Positions 1-9,639 are shown, counted from the first letter of the stretch. The stretch is DNA of 64,000 bases from Rhodobiaceae bacterium UBA7804 (GCA_002480495.1 DLCG01000004.1:62001-126000), one strand, 5' to 3'. Notes: generated from the letters alone by a model not told the origin. Made by a program: numbers and translations.

Positions 1-516
1 TATGAGAGCTTCAACATGGCCGAGCTCTGGCAGTTGCCAGTCGTCTATGTGATCGAGAACAACCAGTACGCTATGGGGACGAGCGTCGCGCGCGCCAGCG
101 CGCAGACCAATCTCGCCAAACGCGGTGTCAGCTTCAACATTCCCGGCGAACAGGTCGACGGCATGGATGTGCGCGCCGTGCGCGAGGCGGGCAAGCGTGC
201 TGTCGAATGGTGCCGCGCGGGCAAGGGCCCCTACATCCTCGAAATGATGACTTACCGCTATCGCGGGCACTCCATGTCCGACCCGGCGAAATACCGCGCG
301 AAGGAAGAAGTGAACAAGATGCGCGCGGAGCACGACCCGATCGAACAGGTGCGCCTGCGTCTCATGGAGGCGAAATCGCTTTCTGAAGACGATCTCAAGC
401 AGATCGACAAGGAAATCAAGGCGATCGTCAATGAGGCGGCCGAATTCGCGCAATCGAGCGAAGAGCCGGATGCGTCCGAGCTCTGGACCGACGTACTCGC
501 CGAAGTGGAGGCGTGA
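1..516 (+). CDS. pdhA: Pyruvate dehydrogenase E1 alpha subunit, C-terminal part (5' end outside window)
   Basis: The reading frame is open from the first base, so the gene starts upstream; about 171 C-terminal residues are present. E1 alpha, with E1 beta, decarboxylates pyruvate on thiamine diphosphate and reductively acetylates the lipoyl arm of E2. Visible family marks are the NNQYAMGTS segment that closes the thiamine-diphosphate motif and the YRYRGHSMSDP loop. The GDG half of the cofactor motif lies before the window. The stop is 5 bases before the pdhB ATG, so both belong to one pdhABC-lpd operon. Identification is firm; only the N-terminus is unseen. Confidence 0.96.
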   Translation, partial: YESFNMAELWQLPVVYVIENNQYAMGTSVARASAQTNLAKRGVSFNIPGEQVDGMDVRAVREAGKRAVEWCRAGKGPYILEMMTYRYRGHSMSDPAKYRAKEEVNKMRAEHDPIEQVRLRLMEAKSLSEDDLKQIDKEIKAIVNEAAEFAQSSEEPDASELWTDVLAEVEA

Positions 517-521
517 CGCTC

Positions 522-1928
522 ATGTCGATCAAGGTTCTCATGCCCGCACTCTCGCCCACGATGGAAGAGGGCACGCTCGCCAAATGGCACGTGAAAGTGG
601 GCGACAAGGTCGAAGCCGGCGATGTGATTGCCGAGATCGAAACGGACAAGGCGACGATGGAGGTCGAAGCGGCCGACGAGGGCACGGTGGCCGAGATCGT
701 CGTCGATGAAGGCACTGAAAATGTGAAGGTCAACGAGGTCATCGCGCTTCTCGCAGGTGACGACGAGGATGTCTCGGACGTGAAATCGGAAGCGCCGAAG
801 CAGAAAGCGGAGAAGAAGGAAGCCCCCAAGACGGAAGCGGGTCAGGGCGAGAAGACGAGCCGGGAAAGCGGCGAGAAGGCAAAGAAGGAAGCCAGCGAGC
901 CCAAGGTCGAAGTGAAAAGCGATCCGGATGTTCCCGAAGGTACCGAATATGTATCGCAGACCGTGCGCGAAGCGCTGCGCGATGCAATGGCCGAGGAAAT
1001 GCGTCGCGACGAGCGCGTCTTCGTCATGGGTGAAGAGGTCGCGCAATACGAAGGCGCCTACAAGGTGACGCAAGGCTTGCTCGCGGAATTCGGAGACAAG
1101 CGCGTCGTCGATACGCCGATCACGGAACACGGATTTGCCGGCCTCGGCGTCGGTGCGGCGATGGCCGGGCTCCGCCCCATCGTGGAGTTCATGACCTTCA
1201 ACTTCGCCATGCAGGCGATGGACCAGATCATCAATTCCGCCGCGAAGACGCGCTACATGTCGGGCGGGCAGATGTCCTGCCCCATCGTCTTCCGCGGCCC
1301 GAACGGTCCAGCCGCGCGCGTAGCCGCACAGCACAGTCAGGATTACTCGTCCTGGTACGCTCATATTCCCGGCCTCATCGTGATCGCGCCTTATTCGGCG
1401 GCAGACGCGAAAGGCCTTCTCAAGGCGGCAATCCGAGATCCGAACCCGGTCGTCTTCCTCGAAAACGAAGTGCTTTATGGCAAGAGCTTCGACGTGCCGA
1501 AGCTCGATGACCACGTGCTGCCCATTGGCAAGGCGCGGGTGATGAAGGAGGGCGCCGACGTGACGCTCGTCTCCCACAGTCACGGAATTACATATTGCCT
1601 GGAGGCAATGGCGCAGCTGGAGGAAGAAGGACTCGACGTTGAGCTCATCGATCTTCGCACTCTTCGTCCACTCGACATGGATACAGTGATTGCGTCGGTG
1701 AAAAAGACCAATCGCCTGGTGACGGTTGAGGAAACCTGGCCGGTCTGCGGCATTGGAGCGGAAATCGCGGCGGAAGTGCAGGCGCAAGCCTTCGATTATC
1801 TCGATGCTCCGATCCTTCGTGTCGCCCAGAAGAATGTGCCCATGCCCTATGCGGCCAATCTCGAGAAACTTGCGCTTCCGAGCGCCGAAGAAGTGGTGGA
1901 GGCGGTGAAAGCCGTCTGCTACCGCTGA
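522..1928 (+). CDS. pdhB: Pyruvate dehydrogenase E1 beta subunit with N-terminal lipoyl domain
   Basis: 468 residues. Residues 1-80 are a lipoyl domain (ETDKATMEVE, lipoyl-lysine 43), followed by a Lys/Glu/Ala-rich linker (about 85-140) and then a transketolase-like E1 beta domain with the VDTPITEHGFAGLGVG segment. Most bacteria carry lipoyl domains only on E2. Having one on E1 beta is known from alphaproteobacteria such as Rhizobium and Zymomonas. I chose ATG 522 over GTG 513 because MSIKVLMPALSP is the usual lipoyl-domain start. It lies 10 bases ahead of pdhC. Confidence 0.96.
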   Translation: MSIKVLMPALSPTMEEGTLAKWHVKVGDKVEAGDVIAEIETDKATMEVEAADEGTVAEIVVDEGTENVKVNEVIALLAGDDEDVSDVKSEAPKQKAEKKEAPKTEAGQGEKTSRESGEKAKKEASEPKVEVKSDPDVPEGTEYVSQTVREALRDAMAEEMRRDERVFVMGEEVAQYEGAYKVTQGLLAEFGDKRVVDTPITEHGFAGLGVGAAMAGLRPIVEFMTFNFAMQAMDQIINSAAKTRYMSGGQMSCPIVFRGPNGPAARVAAQHSQDYSSWYAHIPGLIVIAPYSAADAKGLLKAAIRDPNPVVFLENEVLYGKSFDVPKLDDHVLPIGKARVMKEGADVTLVSHSHGITYCLEAMAQLEEEGLDVELIDLRTLRPLDMDTVIASVKKTNRLVTVEETWPVCGIGAEIAAEVQAQAFDYLDAPILRVAQKNVPMPYAANLEKLALPSAEEVVEAVKAVCYR

Positions 1929-1938
1929 GGAGGCGCCG

Positions 1939-3297
1939 ATGCCGACACCGGTTTTGATGCCCGCTCTTTCGCCGACCATGGAGGAAGGCACACTTGCAAA
2001 GTGGCACGTGAAGAAGGGCGACACGGTCAGCGCGGGTGATGTCATCGCGGAGATCGAAACGGACAAGGCGACCATGGAAGTGGAAGCCGTGGACGAGGGA
2101 AGGATCGCCCGCATTCTTGTTGAGGAGGGAACCGAAGGCGTTCCGGTGAACAAGCCTATCGCCGTGCTGCTTGAAGAGGGCGAGAGTGAAGACGCGCTTG
2201 AAGGTTACGACCCGTCGGGAGATGCACCTGCGAGCGCATCCTCAAAGGAAGCGGGCGGCAAGAGCGAAAAGGGTCCGGCCGAGGAGAAGAACCCGGAGCC
2301 GAAGAAGCCCGAGCCGAAGGCTACTTCAACGAGGAAAGAGCCTGTTCCCGATACCGGCGGCAAGGCGCCGCCTGCGCCGGAAACTGAAAAGGGCGAGCGC
2401 GTGTTCGCCTCGCCGCTTGCACGCCGGATCGCGGCGCAGCAGGGGATCGACCTCGCTGCGATTTCCGGTTCGGGGCCGCGTGGCCGCATCGTGAAGGCGG
2501 ATATTGAAGGCGCACCGAAGGGCGCTGCGAAGAAGCCCGCTGCGCAGACGTCGGACGCCACCGCGTCTGGGCCCATGCCGAGCATCGATCCGCGCGCCTT
2601 CTACGACAAGGATTCCTATGAGGAAGTGCCGCTCGACGGCATGCGCAAGACCATAGCGCGCCGCCTCACGCAGTCGATGCAGGAGATCCCGCATTTTTAT
2701 CTCACCATCGACTGCGAACTGGATGAACTTCTCGTCGCGCGAAAGAAATTGAATGAGGAAGCGGGCGAGGGCGTGAAGCTTTCGGTGAACGACTTCCTGA
2801 TCCGCGCTGCGGCACTGGCGCTGATGAAGGTGCCGGACGCGAATGTCAGCTTCGCGGGTAACGCGCTGCTGAAGCACAAGTCCGCCGATATCGGCATCGC
2901 AGTCGCGCTCGACGGTGGCCTCATCACGCCGATCATTCGCGGCGCGCAAAAGAAGGGGCTTGCCGTGATTTCGGAAGAGGCGAAGTCCCTGGCAGCTCGT
3001 GCACGTGACAAGAAACTGAAGCCTGCGGAATATGAAGGCGGCAGCTTCTCGATCTCCAATCTAGGTATGTTCGGCATCAAGCATTTCACGGGCGTCATCA
3101 ATCCGCCCCAGGCGGCAATCCTCGCCGTCGGCAAGGGCGAAGAACGACCCGTCGTGAAGAACGGAAAGCTCGAGATCGCCAATGTGATGACGGTCACCAT
3201 GTCCTGCGACCACCGCGCCATCGATGGCGCGCTCGGCGCGCAATTCCTGGAGGCCTTCAAGTCCTTCGTCGAATATCCCGCAAGGATGCTTCTCTGA
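1939..3297 (+). CDS. pdhC: Dihydrolipoamide acetyltransferase, E2 of pyruvate dehydrogenase
   Basis: 452 residues, the core of the complex; transfers the acetyl group from lipoamide to CoA. Order of domains: lipoyl domain (1-80, lipoyl-Lys43), Pro/Lys/Glu-rich linker, peripheral subunit-binding domain (about 154-190, FASPLARRIAAQ), second linker, and the catalytic acyltransferase domain ending in the HRAIDG active-site motif with His425. The lipoyl domain is nearly identical to that of the preceding E1 beta, so the two probably arose by duplication. GAGGAG lies 5-10 bases before the ATG. The stop overlaps the lpd start by one base. Confidence 0.97.
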   Translation: MPTPVLMPALSPTMEEGTLAKWHVKKGDTVSAGDVIAEIETDKATMEVEAVDEGRIARILVEEGTEGVPVNKPIAVLLEEGESEDALEGYDPSGDAPASASSKEAGGKSEKGPAEEKNPEPKKPEPKATSTRKEPVPDTGGKAPPAPETEKGERVFASPLARRIAAQQGIDLAAISGSGPRGRIVKADIEGAPKGAAKKPAAQTSDATASGPMPSIDPRAFYDKDSYEEVPLDGMRKTIARRLTQSMQEIPHFYLTIDCELDELLVARKKLNEEAGEGVKLSVNDFLIRAAALALMKVPDANVSFAGNALLKHKSADIGIAVALDGGLITPIIRGAQKKGLAVISEEAKSLAARARDKKLKPAEYEGGSFSISNLGMFGIKHFTGVINPPQAAILAVGKGEERPVVKNGKLEIANVMTVTMSCDHRAIDGALGAQFLEAFKSFVEYPARMLL

Positions 3298-4694
3298 TGG
3301 CGGATAGTTACGACATCGTGGTGATCGGTTCTGGGCCCGGCGGCTATGTCGCCGCAATCCGGGCTTCGCAGCTTGGCCTCAAGACCGCGATCGTGGAGCG
3401 CGATGCGCTGGGCGGCATCTGCCTCAATTGGGGCTGCATCCCGACCAAGGCGCTGCTTCGTTCGGCGGAAGTCTACGAAACGCTCCATCGTCTCGATGAG
3501 TTTGGGCTGAAGGCGGAGAAGATCGGTTACGACGCCGAAGCCGTGGTGAAGCGCAGCCGCGATGTCGCCACGCAATTGTCGAATGGCGTGAAGTTCCTCA
3601 TGAAGAAGAACAAGATCGACGTCATCGAGGGAAGCGGCAGCCTTGCCGACAACGGCACGATTTCAGTCGAGACGAAAGACGGCAAGAAGAAAGAGATCGC
3701 GGCGAAGAATATCATTCTTGCGACTGGCGCCCGCGCCCGCGTGATCGAGGGGCTGGAGCCGGACGGCAAGGTGATCTGGACCTATCGCGAAGCGATGGTA
3801 CCGAAGACGATCCCGAAATCGCTCATCGTCGTCGGTTCAGGCGCTATCGGCATTGAGTTCGCAAGTTTCTATCGGGCTTTCGGTTCGGAGGTGACGGTCG
3901 TGGAAGTTCTCGACCGTATCCTTCCGGTCGAGGACGAGGAAATCTCGAAGGAGGCAGCACGAGCCTTCAAGAAACGCGGTATGCGCATTCTCACCGGAGC
4001 AAAAATCGGCAAGACGGAAGTTTCCGGCAATGGCGCGAAAATGAGCGTCACCGTGAACGGAAAGACGGACAAGCTCGAAGCCGAGAAGGTCATCTCCGCG
4101 GTCGGAATCGTCGGCAATGTCGAGAATATCGGCCTCGAAAAGGCAGGCGTGAAGGTCGAGAAAAGCCATGTCGTCGTCAACGAATGGCTGGAGACGGGCG
4201 TGAAGGGAATCTACGCCATTGGCGATCTGGCGGGCCCGCCCTGGCTCGCGCACAAGGCCAGCCATGAAGGTATTCTGGCTGCGGAGCGAATTGCCGGCGT
4301 CAAGAGCCTCCACCCGATTGATCCCCGCCGCATTCCCGGTTGCACCTATTCAACGCCACAGATAGCGAGCGTCGGACTGACGGAAGCCAGGGCGAAGGAG
4401 CAGGGATATGAGGTCAAGGTCGGCAGGTTTCCTTTCCGCGCGAACGGAAAAGCCATTGCCCTCGGAGAGACGGAAGGTTTCGTGAAGACCGTCTTCGATG
4501 CAAAAAGCGGGGAACTTCTGGGCGCACATATGATCGGCGCGGAGGTTACGGAACTCATCCAAGGCTACGGCGTTGCAATGACACTGGAGACGACGGAAGC
4601 CGAACTCATGCAGACCGTCTTCCCTCATCCCACGCTGTCGGAAATGATGGGCGAGGCGGTACTGGACGCATACGGGCGTGTCTTGCACACCTGA
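3297..4694 (+). CDS. lpd: Dihydrolipoyl dehydrogenase (E3)
   Basis: 465 residues. FAD/NAD flavoprotein that reoxidises dihydrolipoamide of E2. Visible: FAD-binding GSGPGGYVAA near the N-terminus, redox-active disulfide GGICLNWGCIPTK (Cys42/Cys47), NAD-binding VVGSGAIGIEFA in the middle, and the C-terminal HPTLSEMMGEAV with the catalytic His-Glu pair. The start ATG overlaps the pdhC stop (ATGA-type coupling), which makes it the last gene of the pdh operon. Confidence 0.97.
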   Translation: MADSYDIVVIGSGPGGYVAAIRASQLGLKTAIVERDALGGICLNWGCIPTKALLRSAEVYETLHRLDEFGLKAEKIGYDAEAVVKRSRDVATQLSNGVKFLMKKNKIDVIEGSGSLADNGTISVETKDGKKKEIAAKNIILATGARARVIEGLEPDGKVIWTYREAMVPKTIPKSLIVVGSGAIGIEFASFYRAFGSEVTVVEVLDRILPVEDEEISKEAARAFKKRGMRILTGAKIGKTEVSGNGAKMSVTVNGKTDKLEAEKVISAVGIVGNVENIGLEKAGVKVEKSHVVVNEWLETGVKGIYAIGDLAGPPWLAHKASHEGILAAERIAGVKSLHPIDPRRIPGCTYSTPQIASVGLTEARAKEQGYEVKVGRFPFRANGKAIALGETEGFVKTVFDAKSGELLGAHMIGAEVTELIQGYGVAMTLETTEAELMQTVFPHPTLSEMMGEAVLDAYGRVLHT

Positions 4695-4750
4695 GACCGG
4701 GTGAAGCTTCCGCTTGACGGGTGCGGTACGACGCTGCACTCCTATTGGTC

Positions 4751-5485
4751 ATGTTGGAAATCTTCTTGCAGCCCGAGAACTGGGCCAGCCTTGCAACGCT
4801 GACGATCCTGGAAATTGTTCTGGGCGTCGACAATCTCATTTTCCTGTCGATCCTCGCCGCCCGGTTGCCGAAACATCAGCAGAAACTCGGCCGCCAGTTG
4901 GGGCTCGGTGCCGCGGTTGTAACGCGACTTATGCTTCTCGCTTCCGCTGCATGGATTGTCACGCTCACTCATCCCGTATTCGATTTTGGCGACTACGAGA
5001 TTTCCTGGCGCGATCTTCTTTTGCTTGCCGGCGGTCTGTTCCTGATGGCGAAAGCGACCGTGGAGATCCACCATGCCGTGGAAGGGGAAGCGCGCAAGGT
5101 AGACGGCAAGGAAGTCCTGGCCGCCGGATTGATGGGCGTGGTCGTTCAGATCGCGATCATCGATATCGTCTTTTCCTTCGACACGGTCATGACGGCTGTT
5201 GGCATGTCGGATCATTTCCCGATCATGGCAGCGGCCGTGATCGCTGCCGTGATCGTCATGATTTTCGCGGCGGAACCCGTCAGCGCCTTCGTTGAGAAGC
5301 ATCCCACGGTGAAGATGCTGGCGCTCAGCTTTCTCATCCTGATTGGCGTTGCGTTGGTCGCCGACGGCCTGCACTTCCACATTCCAAAAGGCTATCTCTA
5401 CTTTGCGGTCGCCTTCTCGATTGTTGTCGAGATGCTGAACCTCTGGGCAAGAAAGAATCGGACGGTGGGCGCGAGAGGCAGGTAG
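4751..5485 (+). CDS. TerC/YjbE family integral membrane protein
   Basis: About 244 residues with seven or so hydrophobic helices. The conserved acidic segments in membrane helices of the TerC family are present (LEIVLGVDNLIFLS near the N-terminus and FSFDTVMTAVGM in the middle). TerC relatives are linked to metal-ion, often manganese, export. I prefer ATG 4751 to GTG 4721 because MLEIFLQPENW matches the usual family start; neither has a clear ribosome site. It lies about 55 bases after lpd and may be co-transcribed. The substrate cannot be read from sequence. Confidence 0.85.
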   Translation: MLEIFLQPENWASLATLTILEIVLGVDNLIFLSILAARLPKHQQKLGRQLGLGAAVVTRLMLLASAAWIVTLTHPVFDFGDYEISWRDLLLLAGGLFLMAKATVEIHHAVEGEARKVDGKEVLAAGLMGVVVQIAIIDIVFSFDTVMTAVGMSDHFPIMAAAVIAAVIVMIFAAEPVSAFVEKHPTVKMLALSFLILIGVALVADGLHFHIPKGYLYFAVAFSIVVEMLNLWARKNRTVGARGR

Positions 5486-5505
5486 AGCCAGAAACGGGGG
5501 GATTT

Positions 5506-7035
5506 TTGGGAAACGGTTCGGCCTCGGAGCCGAAGAACGCTGTCATCGTTCTTCTGGACAGTCTCAATCGGCACATGCTGGGCGCTTACGGCGGTGCCGA
5601 GTTCGCAACGCCGAACCTTGATCGTTTTGCTGCCCGCGCGACGTGCTTCACCCGTCATTTTACGGGGTCGCTTCCGTGCATGCCCGCCCGCCACGATATT
5701 CTTTGCGGCGCTCTTGATTTTCTGTGGCGACCTTGGGGTTCGGTAGAGATCTGGGAAGATGCGATTACCTATGAGCTGCGCAAGAAAGGCGTGGTGACGC
5801 AGCTTATTTCCGATCACCCCCATCTCTTTGAAACGGGCGGAGAGAACTATCACGTGGACTTCACCGCCTGGGATTATCAGCGCGGCCACGAGGGAGACCC
5901 CTGGAAGACGCGGCCCGATCCGAGCTGGGCGGGTGCGCCGAATTTCATGCGCAAACATATGCCCTATGACGACTCGCGCGGCTACTTCCGGGGCGAGCAT
6001 GATTTTCCCGGTCCTCGCACGATGGGCGCTGCTGCCCGGTGGATTGCGGAGAACGCAGGGCAGCATGAGCGCTTCATGCTCTTCGTCGACGAATTCGATC
6101 CCCACGAACCCTTCGATACGCCGGAGCCCTACGCGTCCATGTACGATCCGGACTGGCAGGGACCTCATCTCATTTGGCCTCCCTACATTCAGGGCGGTAT
6201 CGAGAAGGGCGTAATCGACGAGCGTCAGGCGCGTCAGATCAGGGCGAGCTATGGCGGCAAGCTCACCATGATCGATAAATGGTTCGGCAAGCTGCTCGAC
6301 GAAATCGACAGTAAAGATCTCTGGAAGGATACGCTCGTCATCCTCTGCACGGATCACGGCCACTATCTCGGCGAGAAAGACATATGGGGCAAACCCGGTG
6401 TGCCGGTCTACGAACCTCTCGGTCATATTCCGCTGATGATCGCGCATCCGGGTGTTGCGCCCGGCACATGCGATGCGCTGACGACGAGCGTCGACCTCTT
6501 CGCGACGCTCGCCGATATATTCGGTGTCGAGGCGCGCCAGCGCACACATGGCCGCTCCCTGCTGCCGCTCATGCGCGGTGAGACTTCATCTGTACGCGAC
6601 TGGCTGCTGACCGGCGTCTGGGGACGTGAAGTCCACTATATCGACGGCCGCTACAAATATGCGCGCGGGCCCGCGGGCGACAATGCGCCGCTGAGCATGA
6701 TGTCGAACCGCTGGTCCACCATGCCGACGCATTTTCTGCAACGCGAACAGGAATTACCCTTGCCGGACGAACGGGCGTTCCTTGACCGCATGCCGGGAAG
6801 CCGCGTGCCCGTGATCCACCAGAAGTGGCAGAAGGGGGATATGTTGCCCTACTGGGCGCTTACGCGTTTCTCCGGTCATCATCTTTACGATCTCCGCGAC
6901 GATCCCGCGGAGGAAAACAACATGGCCGGCAGTCCGGTTGAGAAAGAACTGGCGGCAGGGCTTCGGGCGGCACTCATCGAAATCGAGGCGCCTGAAAGCC
7001 AGTTCGAGCGTCTCGGCCTCGCTCCACCTGAATAA
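5506..7035 (+). CDS. Sulfatase-family hydrolase (type I, formylglycine-dependent)
   Basis: 509 residues. Alkaline-phosphatase superfamily. The metal-binding start VIVLLDSLNRHMLG, the sulfatase signature Cys58-Met-Pro-Ala-Arg62 (the cysteine is converted to formylglycine by a maturase) and a CTDHGHYLGEKDIWGKPG metal/substrate loop are all visible. No signal peptide is seen, so it should be cytoplasmic. The start is TTG 5506, supported by a GGGGGGA run just upstream; no ATG lies before the catalytic core. It is 20 bases after the TerC gene. The substrate is unknown: sulfate ester, or phosphonate/phosphate ester, since the family is promiscuous. Confidence 0.85.
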   Translation: MGNGSASEPKNAVIVLLDSLNRHMLGAYGGAEFATPNLDRFAARATCFTRHFTGSLPCMPARHDILCGALDFLWRPWGSVEIWEDAITYELRKKGVVTQLISDHPHLFETGGENYHVDFTAWDYQRGHEGDPWKTRPDPSWAGAPNFMRKHMPYDDSRGYFRGEHDFPGPRTMGAAARWIAENAGQHERFMLFVDEFDPHEPFDTPEPYASMYDPDWQGPHLIWPPYIQGGIEKGVIDERQARQIRASYGGKLTMIDKWFGKLLDEIDSKDLWKDTLVILCTDHGHYLGEKDIWGKPGVPVYEPLGHIPLMIAHPGVAPGTCDALTTSVDLFATLADIFGVEARQRTHGRSLLPLMRGETSSVRDWLLTGVWGREVHYIDGRYKYARGPAGDNAPLSMMSNRWSTMPTHFLQREQELPLPDERAFLDRMPGSRVPVIHQKWQKGDMLPYWALTRFSGHHLYDLRDDPAEENNMAGSPVEKELAAGLRAALIEIEAPESQFERLGLAPPE

Positions 7036-7082
7036 TGTTTGGTTAACGCCAGCGGCATAATCTCCTGGTCGGAGGAGTGGCA

Positions 7083-7589
7083 ATGGCAATGCAGCATAAT
7101 CCGCACTCGCTTGATGGCGGCATCGACTACACGGTCGTTGAGGTGAACGAGCCGGCACATCCTTATAGCCGCCGGTTGCTTGCCTATTGGCGCGAGAGGT
7201 TGCGGGCCGACGGCCCCATGCTTCGCAGCGACTTCAATCCGCTTGATCTGCCGCAGCTCATGGGCGGGATGTTCGTGGTCGAACCCGTGGATGGCGGATC
7301 GGACATGCGTTATCGCCTGGTAGGTAGCGAAAACGAGCGGCGATTGGGCCGCAAGTTCACCGGCGAACTCTTCTCGCAGTGTTACTCGCAGGAAATGGCA
7401 GCGGAACAGATCGCGTTCCACAACCGGATCATGCAATCGGAAAAACCCGCATTTCTGCAGGGAAATTTTCTCGGCCTCGATCTGGAACATGTGCGGTACG
7501 AGGCGGCCTATTTCCCTGTCCGCGTGGATGAGCGCGATCTTCAGGTGATAGGCGGGCTCTACGACATGGCGGACGGCAAGGCCGAATAG
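7083..7589 (+). CDS. PAS-domain protein (alphaproteobacterial PAS_5 type)
   Basis: 168 residues, a single soluble domain. It resembles the short alphaproteobacterial PAS proteins with a RLLAYWRERLRADGPMLRSDFNPLDLP opening and a central MRYRLVGSENERRLGR segment. No output domain is attached, so it may work as a partner or ligand sensor; its role is unknown. The start is fixed by GGAGGA at 7071-7076, six bases before ATG 7083. Confidence 0.7.
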   Translation: MAMQHNPHSLDGGIDYTVVEVNEPAHPYSRRLLAYWRERLRADGPMLRSDFNPLDLPQLMGGMFVVEPVDGGSDMRYRLVGSENERRLGRKFTGELFSQCYSQEMAAEQIAFHNRIMQSEKPAFLQGNFLGLDLEHVRYEAAYFPVRVDERDLQVIGGLYDMADGKAE

Positions 7590-7666
7590 GCCCGGAAAAC
7601 TGCCGGATTTGCTTGAATCGGGCCAAGCGGCTATCCATGTGCTCTCGGTAAAGGTACTTCGGGTTC

Positions 7667-8632
7667 ATGGTTACGATCGTAGACACGCTGAAGCCGGGCG
7701 CGGTGAAGCCCCGGCATCCCGAAAAGGCGAAGCGCCCGGATACGCCGGTTCTGCGCAAGCCCGATTGGATCCGCGTCAAGGCGCCGGGTTCTCCCGTTTA
7801 TGTCGAGACGAAGCAGGTCGTTCGCGAAAATAATCTCGTGACGGTCTGCGAGGAAGCGGGTTGCCCGAACATCGGCGAATGCTGGACCAAGAAGCACGCC
7901 ACCATGATGATCATGGGCGACACCTGCACGCGCGCCTGTTCCTTCTGCAATGTGAAGACGGGTCTGCCCGCGCCTCTCGACGGGGAAGAGCCGGAGAATG
8001 TGGCGAACGCGGTCGCGAAGCTTGGTCTTCGTCATGTTGTCATTACCTCCGTCGACCGGGACGATCTCGCCGATGGAGGCGCAGAGCATTTCGTTCAGGT
8101 GATAGAGGCGATCCGCCGGCGTTCACCCGGCACGACCATCGAAATCCTGACGCCCGACTTCCTTCGAAAGGAAGGCGCGCTGGAAAAAGTCGTCGCGGCA
8201 AAGCCCGACGTTTTCAATCACAATCTGGAAACGGTTCCACGCCTCTATCTCGGCATCCGTCCGGGAGCGCGCTATTTTCATTCCTTGCGCCTGCTGCAGC
8301 GGGTGAAGGAGCTCGATCCGACGATCTTTACCAAGTCTGGCATCATGGTCGGTCTCGGGGAGTCCAGGGAAGAGGTCTTGCAGGTCATGGACGATATGCG
8401 GTCTGCCTCGATCGACTTCCTGACGATCGGGCAGTATCTGCAGCCCACCCGCAAACACGCGGCGATCGATCGCTTCGTCACGCCCGAAGAGTTCAACTCC
8501 TATGAGCGCATTGCCCGCACCAAGGGTTTCCTTCTGGTTTCGGCAAGCCCTCTGACGCGCTCTTCCTATCACGCTGACGAGGACTTTGCCCGTCTGCGTG
8601 AAGCAAGGAACGCGGCGGCGGCAGGGCGCTGA
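7667..8632 (+). CDS. lipA: Lipoyl synthase (radical SAM)
   Basis: 321 residues. Inserts two sulfurs into octanoyl groups on lipoyl domains, and so matures the E2 and E1 beta proteins encoded at the start of this window. Both iron-sulfur sites are complete: auxiliary-cluster cysteines 61, 66 and 72 (CEEAGCPNIGEC) and the radical-SAM CX3CX2C at 87, 91 and 94 (CTRACSFC). The C-terminal RSSYHA serine motif that ligates the auxiliary cluster is also present. The gene lies 11 bases ahead of the coq10-like gene. Confidence 0.97.
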   Translation: MVTIVDTLKPGAVKPRHPEKAKRPDTPVLRKPDWIRVKAPGSPVYVETKQVVRENNLVTVCEEAGCPNIGECWTKKHATMMIMGDTCTRACSFCNVKTGLPAPLDGEEPENVANAVAKLGLRHVVITSVDRDDLADGGAEHFVQVIEAIRRRSPGTTIEILTPDFLRKEGALEKVVAAKPDVFNHNLETVPRLYLGIRPGARYFHSLRLLQRVKELDPTIFTKSGIMVGLGESREEVLQVMDDMRSASIDFLTIGQYLQPTRKHAAIDRFVTPEEFNSYERIARTKGFLLVSASPLTRSSYHADEDFARLREARNAAAAGR

Positions 8633-8643
8633 CGGAAATTCTC

Positions 8644-9144
8644 ATGACGGCGCACGAGCAAACCCGCGACGTACCTTACACGGCGGACGATATGTTCTCG
8701 CTCGTCGCCGCGATAGATCGTTACCCGGATTTTCTGCCCTGGTGCAGCGGCGCGCGCATCCGCCGCCGCGAAAGGGAAGGCGATAAGGAGATATTGCTGG
8801 CGGACCTGATCGTCTCGTACAAGGTTTTCCGCGAGCAATTCACAAGCCGGGTAACACTCAACCCCGGGGAACGCCTGATAGATGTGGGCTATGTGCAAGG
8901 GCCGTTCAGCTATCTGCACAACAAGTGGCAGTTCGAAGCATTGCCGGCAGGCGGCTCCCGCATCCACTTCTTCATCGACTTCGAGTTCAGAAGCAACACG
9001 TTGCAGAAGATGATGAACGCGATGTTCGCGAAGGCTTTTGCAAAGATGATGCAGGCATTCGTCGACCGCGCCGATGAGCTTTACGGCAGGTCGCGCGGAG
9101 CGACGTCGTTCGAGCCCGGAAACCCGGTCACCACCGCCGAATGA
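8644..9144 (+). CDS. START-fold coenzyme Q-binding protein (COQ10/RatA family)
   Basis: 166 residues. The opening ADDMFSLVAAIDRYPDFLPWCSGARI is the hallmark of the COQ10/RatA polyketide-cyclase-like family. Alphaproteobacterial members are considered ubiquinone-binding proteins supporting respiration; gammaproteobacterial RatA was described as a ribosome-association toxin. The pairing with lipA, 11 bases upstream, is common in alphaproteobacteria and supports the respiratory reading. It converges on the cinA-like gene, with stops abutting at 9144/9145. Confidence 0.85.
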   Translation: MTAHEQTRDVPYTADDMFSLVAAIDRYPDFLPWCSGARIRRREREGDKEILLADLIVSYKVFREQFTSRVTLNPGERLIDVGYVQGPFSYLHNKWQFEALPAGGSRIHFFIDFEFRSNTLQKMMNAMFAKAFAKMMQAFVDRADELYGRSRGATSFEPGNPVTTAE

Positions 9145-9639
9145 TCATATCATTCGCCGCACCAGATTGAGCGCGGCCTCGATGCTCTTGAGGCGGATTT
9201 CTTCACGTCCGATATCCCCGAAGAGTTGCATCTCGTGAAGGATGCTACGTCCCTGGCGGGCAGCGCCGAGATGGACGAGGCCAACGGGTTTCATCGGAGT
9301 GCCCCCGCCGGGTCCGGCAATTCCGGTCACGGAAACCGCAATGTGAGCGCGGGAGTTTTTCAATGCGCCTTCCGCCATCGCCCGGGCGACAGGTTCCGAA
9401 ACCGCGCCAAAATCGGCGATGAGGTCGCCTGGAACGCCTAGCATGTCGCGCTTGGCTTCATTCGAGTAGACGACGAAGCCTCTCTCGATGACATCCGAGG
9501 ACCCGGCGATCTCCGTCAATAGTCCGGCGATCAATCCCCCCGTGCAGCTTTCGGCCGTGACGATCTTCAGTTTCGCTTCCCGTGCGTCGGCAAGTGTGAG
9601 TTCGGCAAGATGAATGAGGCGCCGCGGAAAGATGCTCAT
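9145..9639 (-). CDS. pncC: CinA C-terminal-domain family protein (nicotinamide-nucleotide amidase, PncC type)
   Basis: 164 residues from ATG 9639 (MSIFPRRLIHLAEL). Stand-alone CinA amidase domain, which deamidates NMN to nicotinate mononucleotide in the pyridine-nucleotide salvage cycle. The motifs VTAESCTGGLIAGLLTE (nucleophilic serine region) and SVTGIAGPGGGTPMKPVG are present. The start overlaps the pgpA stop by 4 bases (ATGA), so translation is coupled. Longer versions of the frame run into pgpA and lack family similarity. Confidence 0.9.
   Translation of the reverse strand: MSIFPRRLIHLAELTLADAREAKLKIVTAESCTGGLIAGLLTEIAGSSDVIERGFVVYSNEAKRDMLGVPGDLIADFGAVSEPVARAMAEGALKNSRAHIAVSVTGIAGPGGGTPMKPVGLVHLGAARQGRSILHEMQLFGDIGREEIRLKSIEAALNLVRRMI

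Noticed and set aside
258..2153. 631-codon open frame on the minus strand across pdhB
   Set aside because: Antisense to well-conserved pdhA, pdhB and pdhC coding sequence; its translation is Arg/His-rich without family motifs, a usual effect of GC-rich codon bias.
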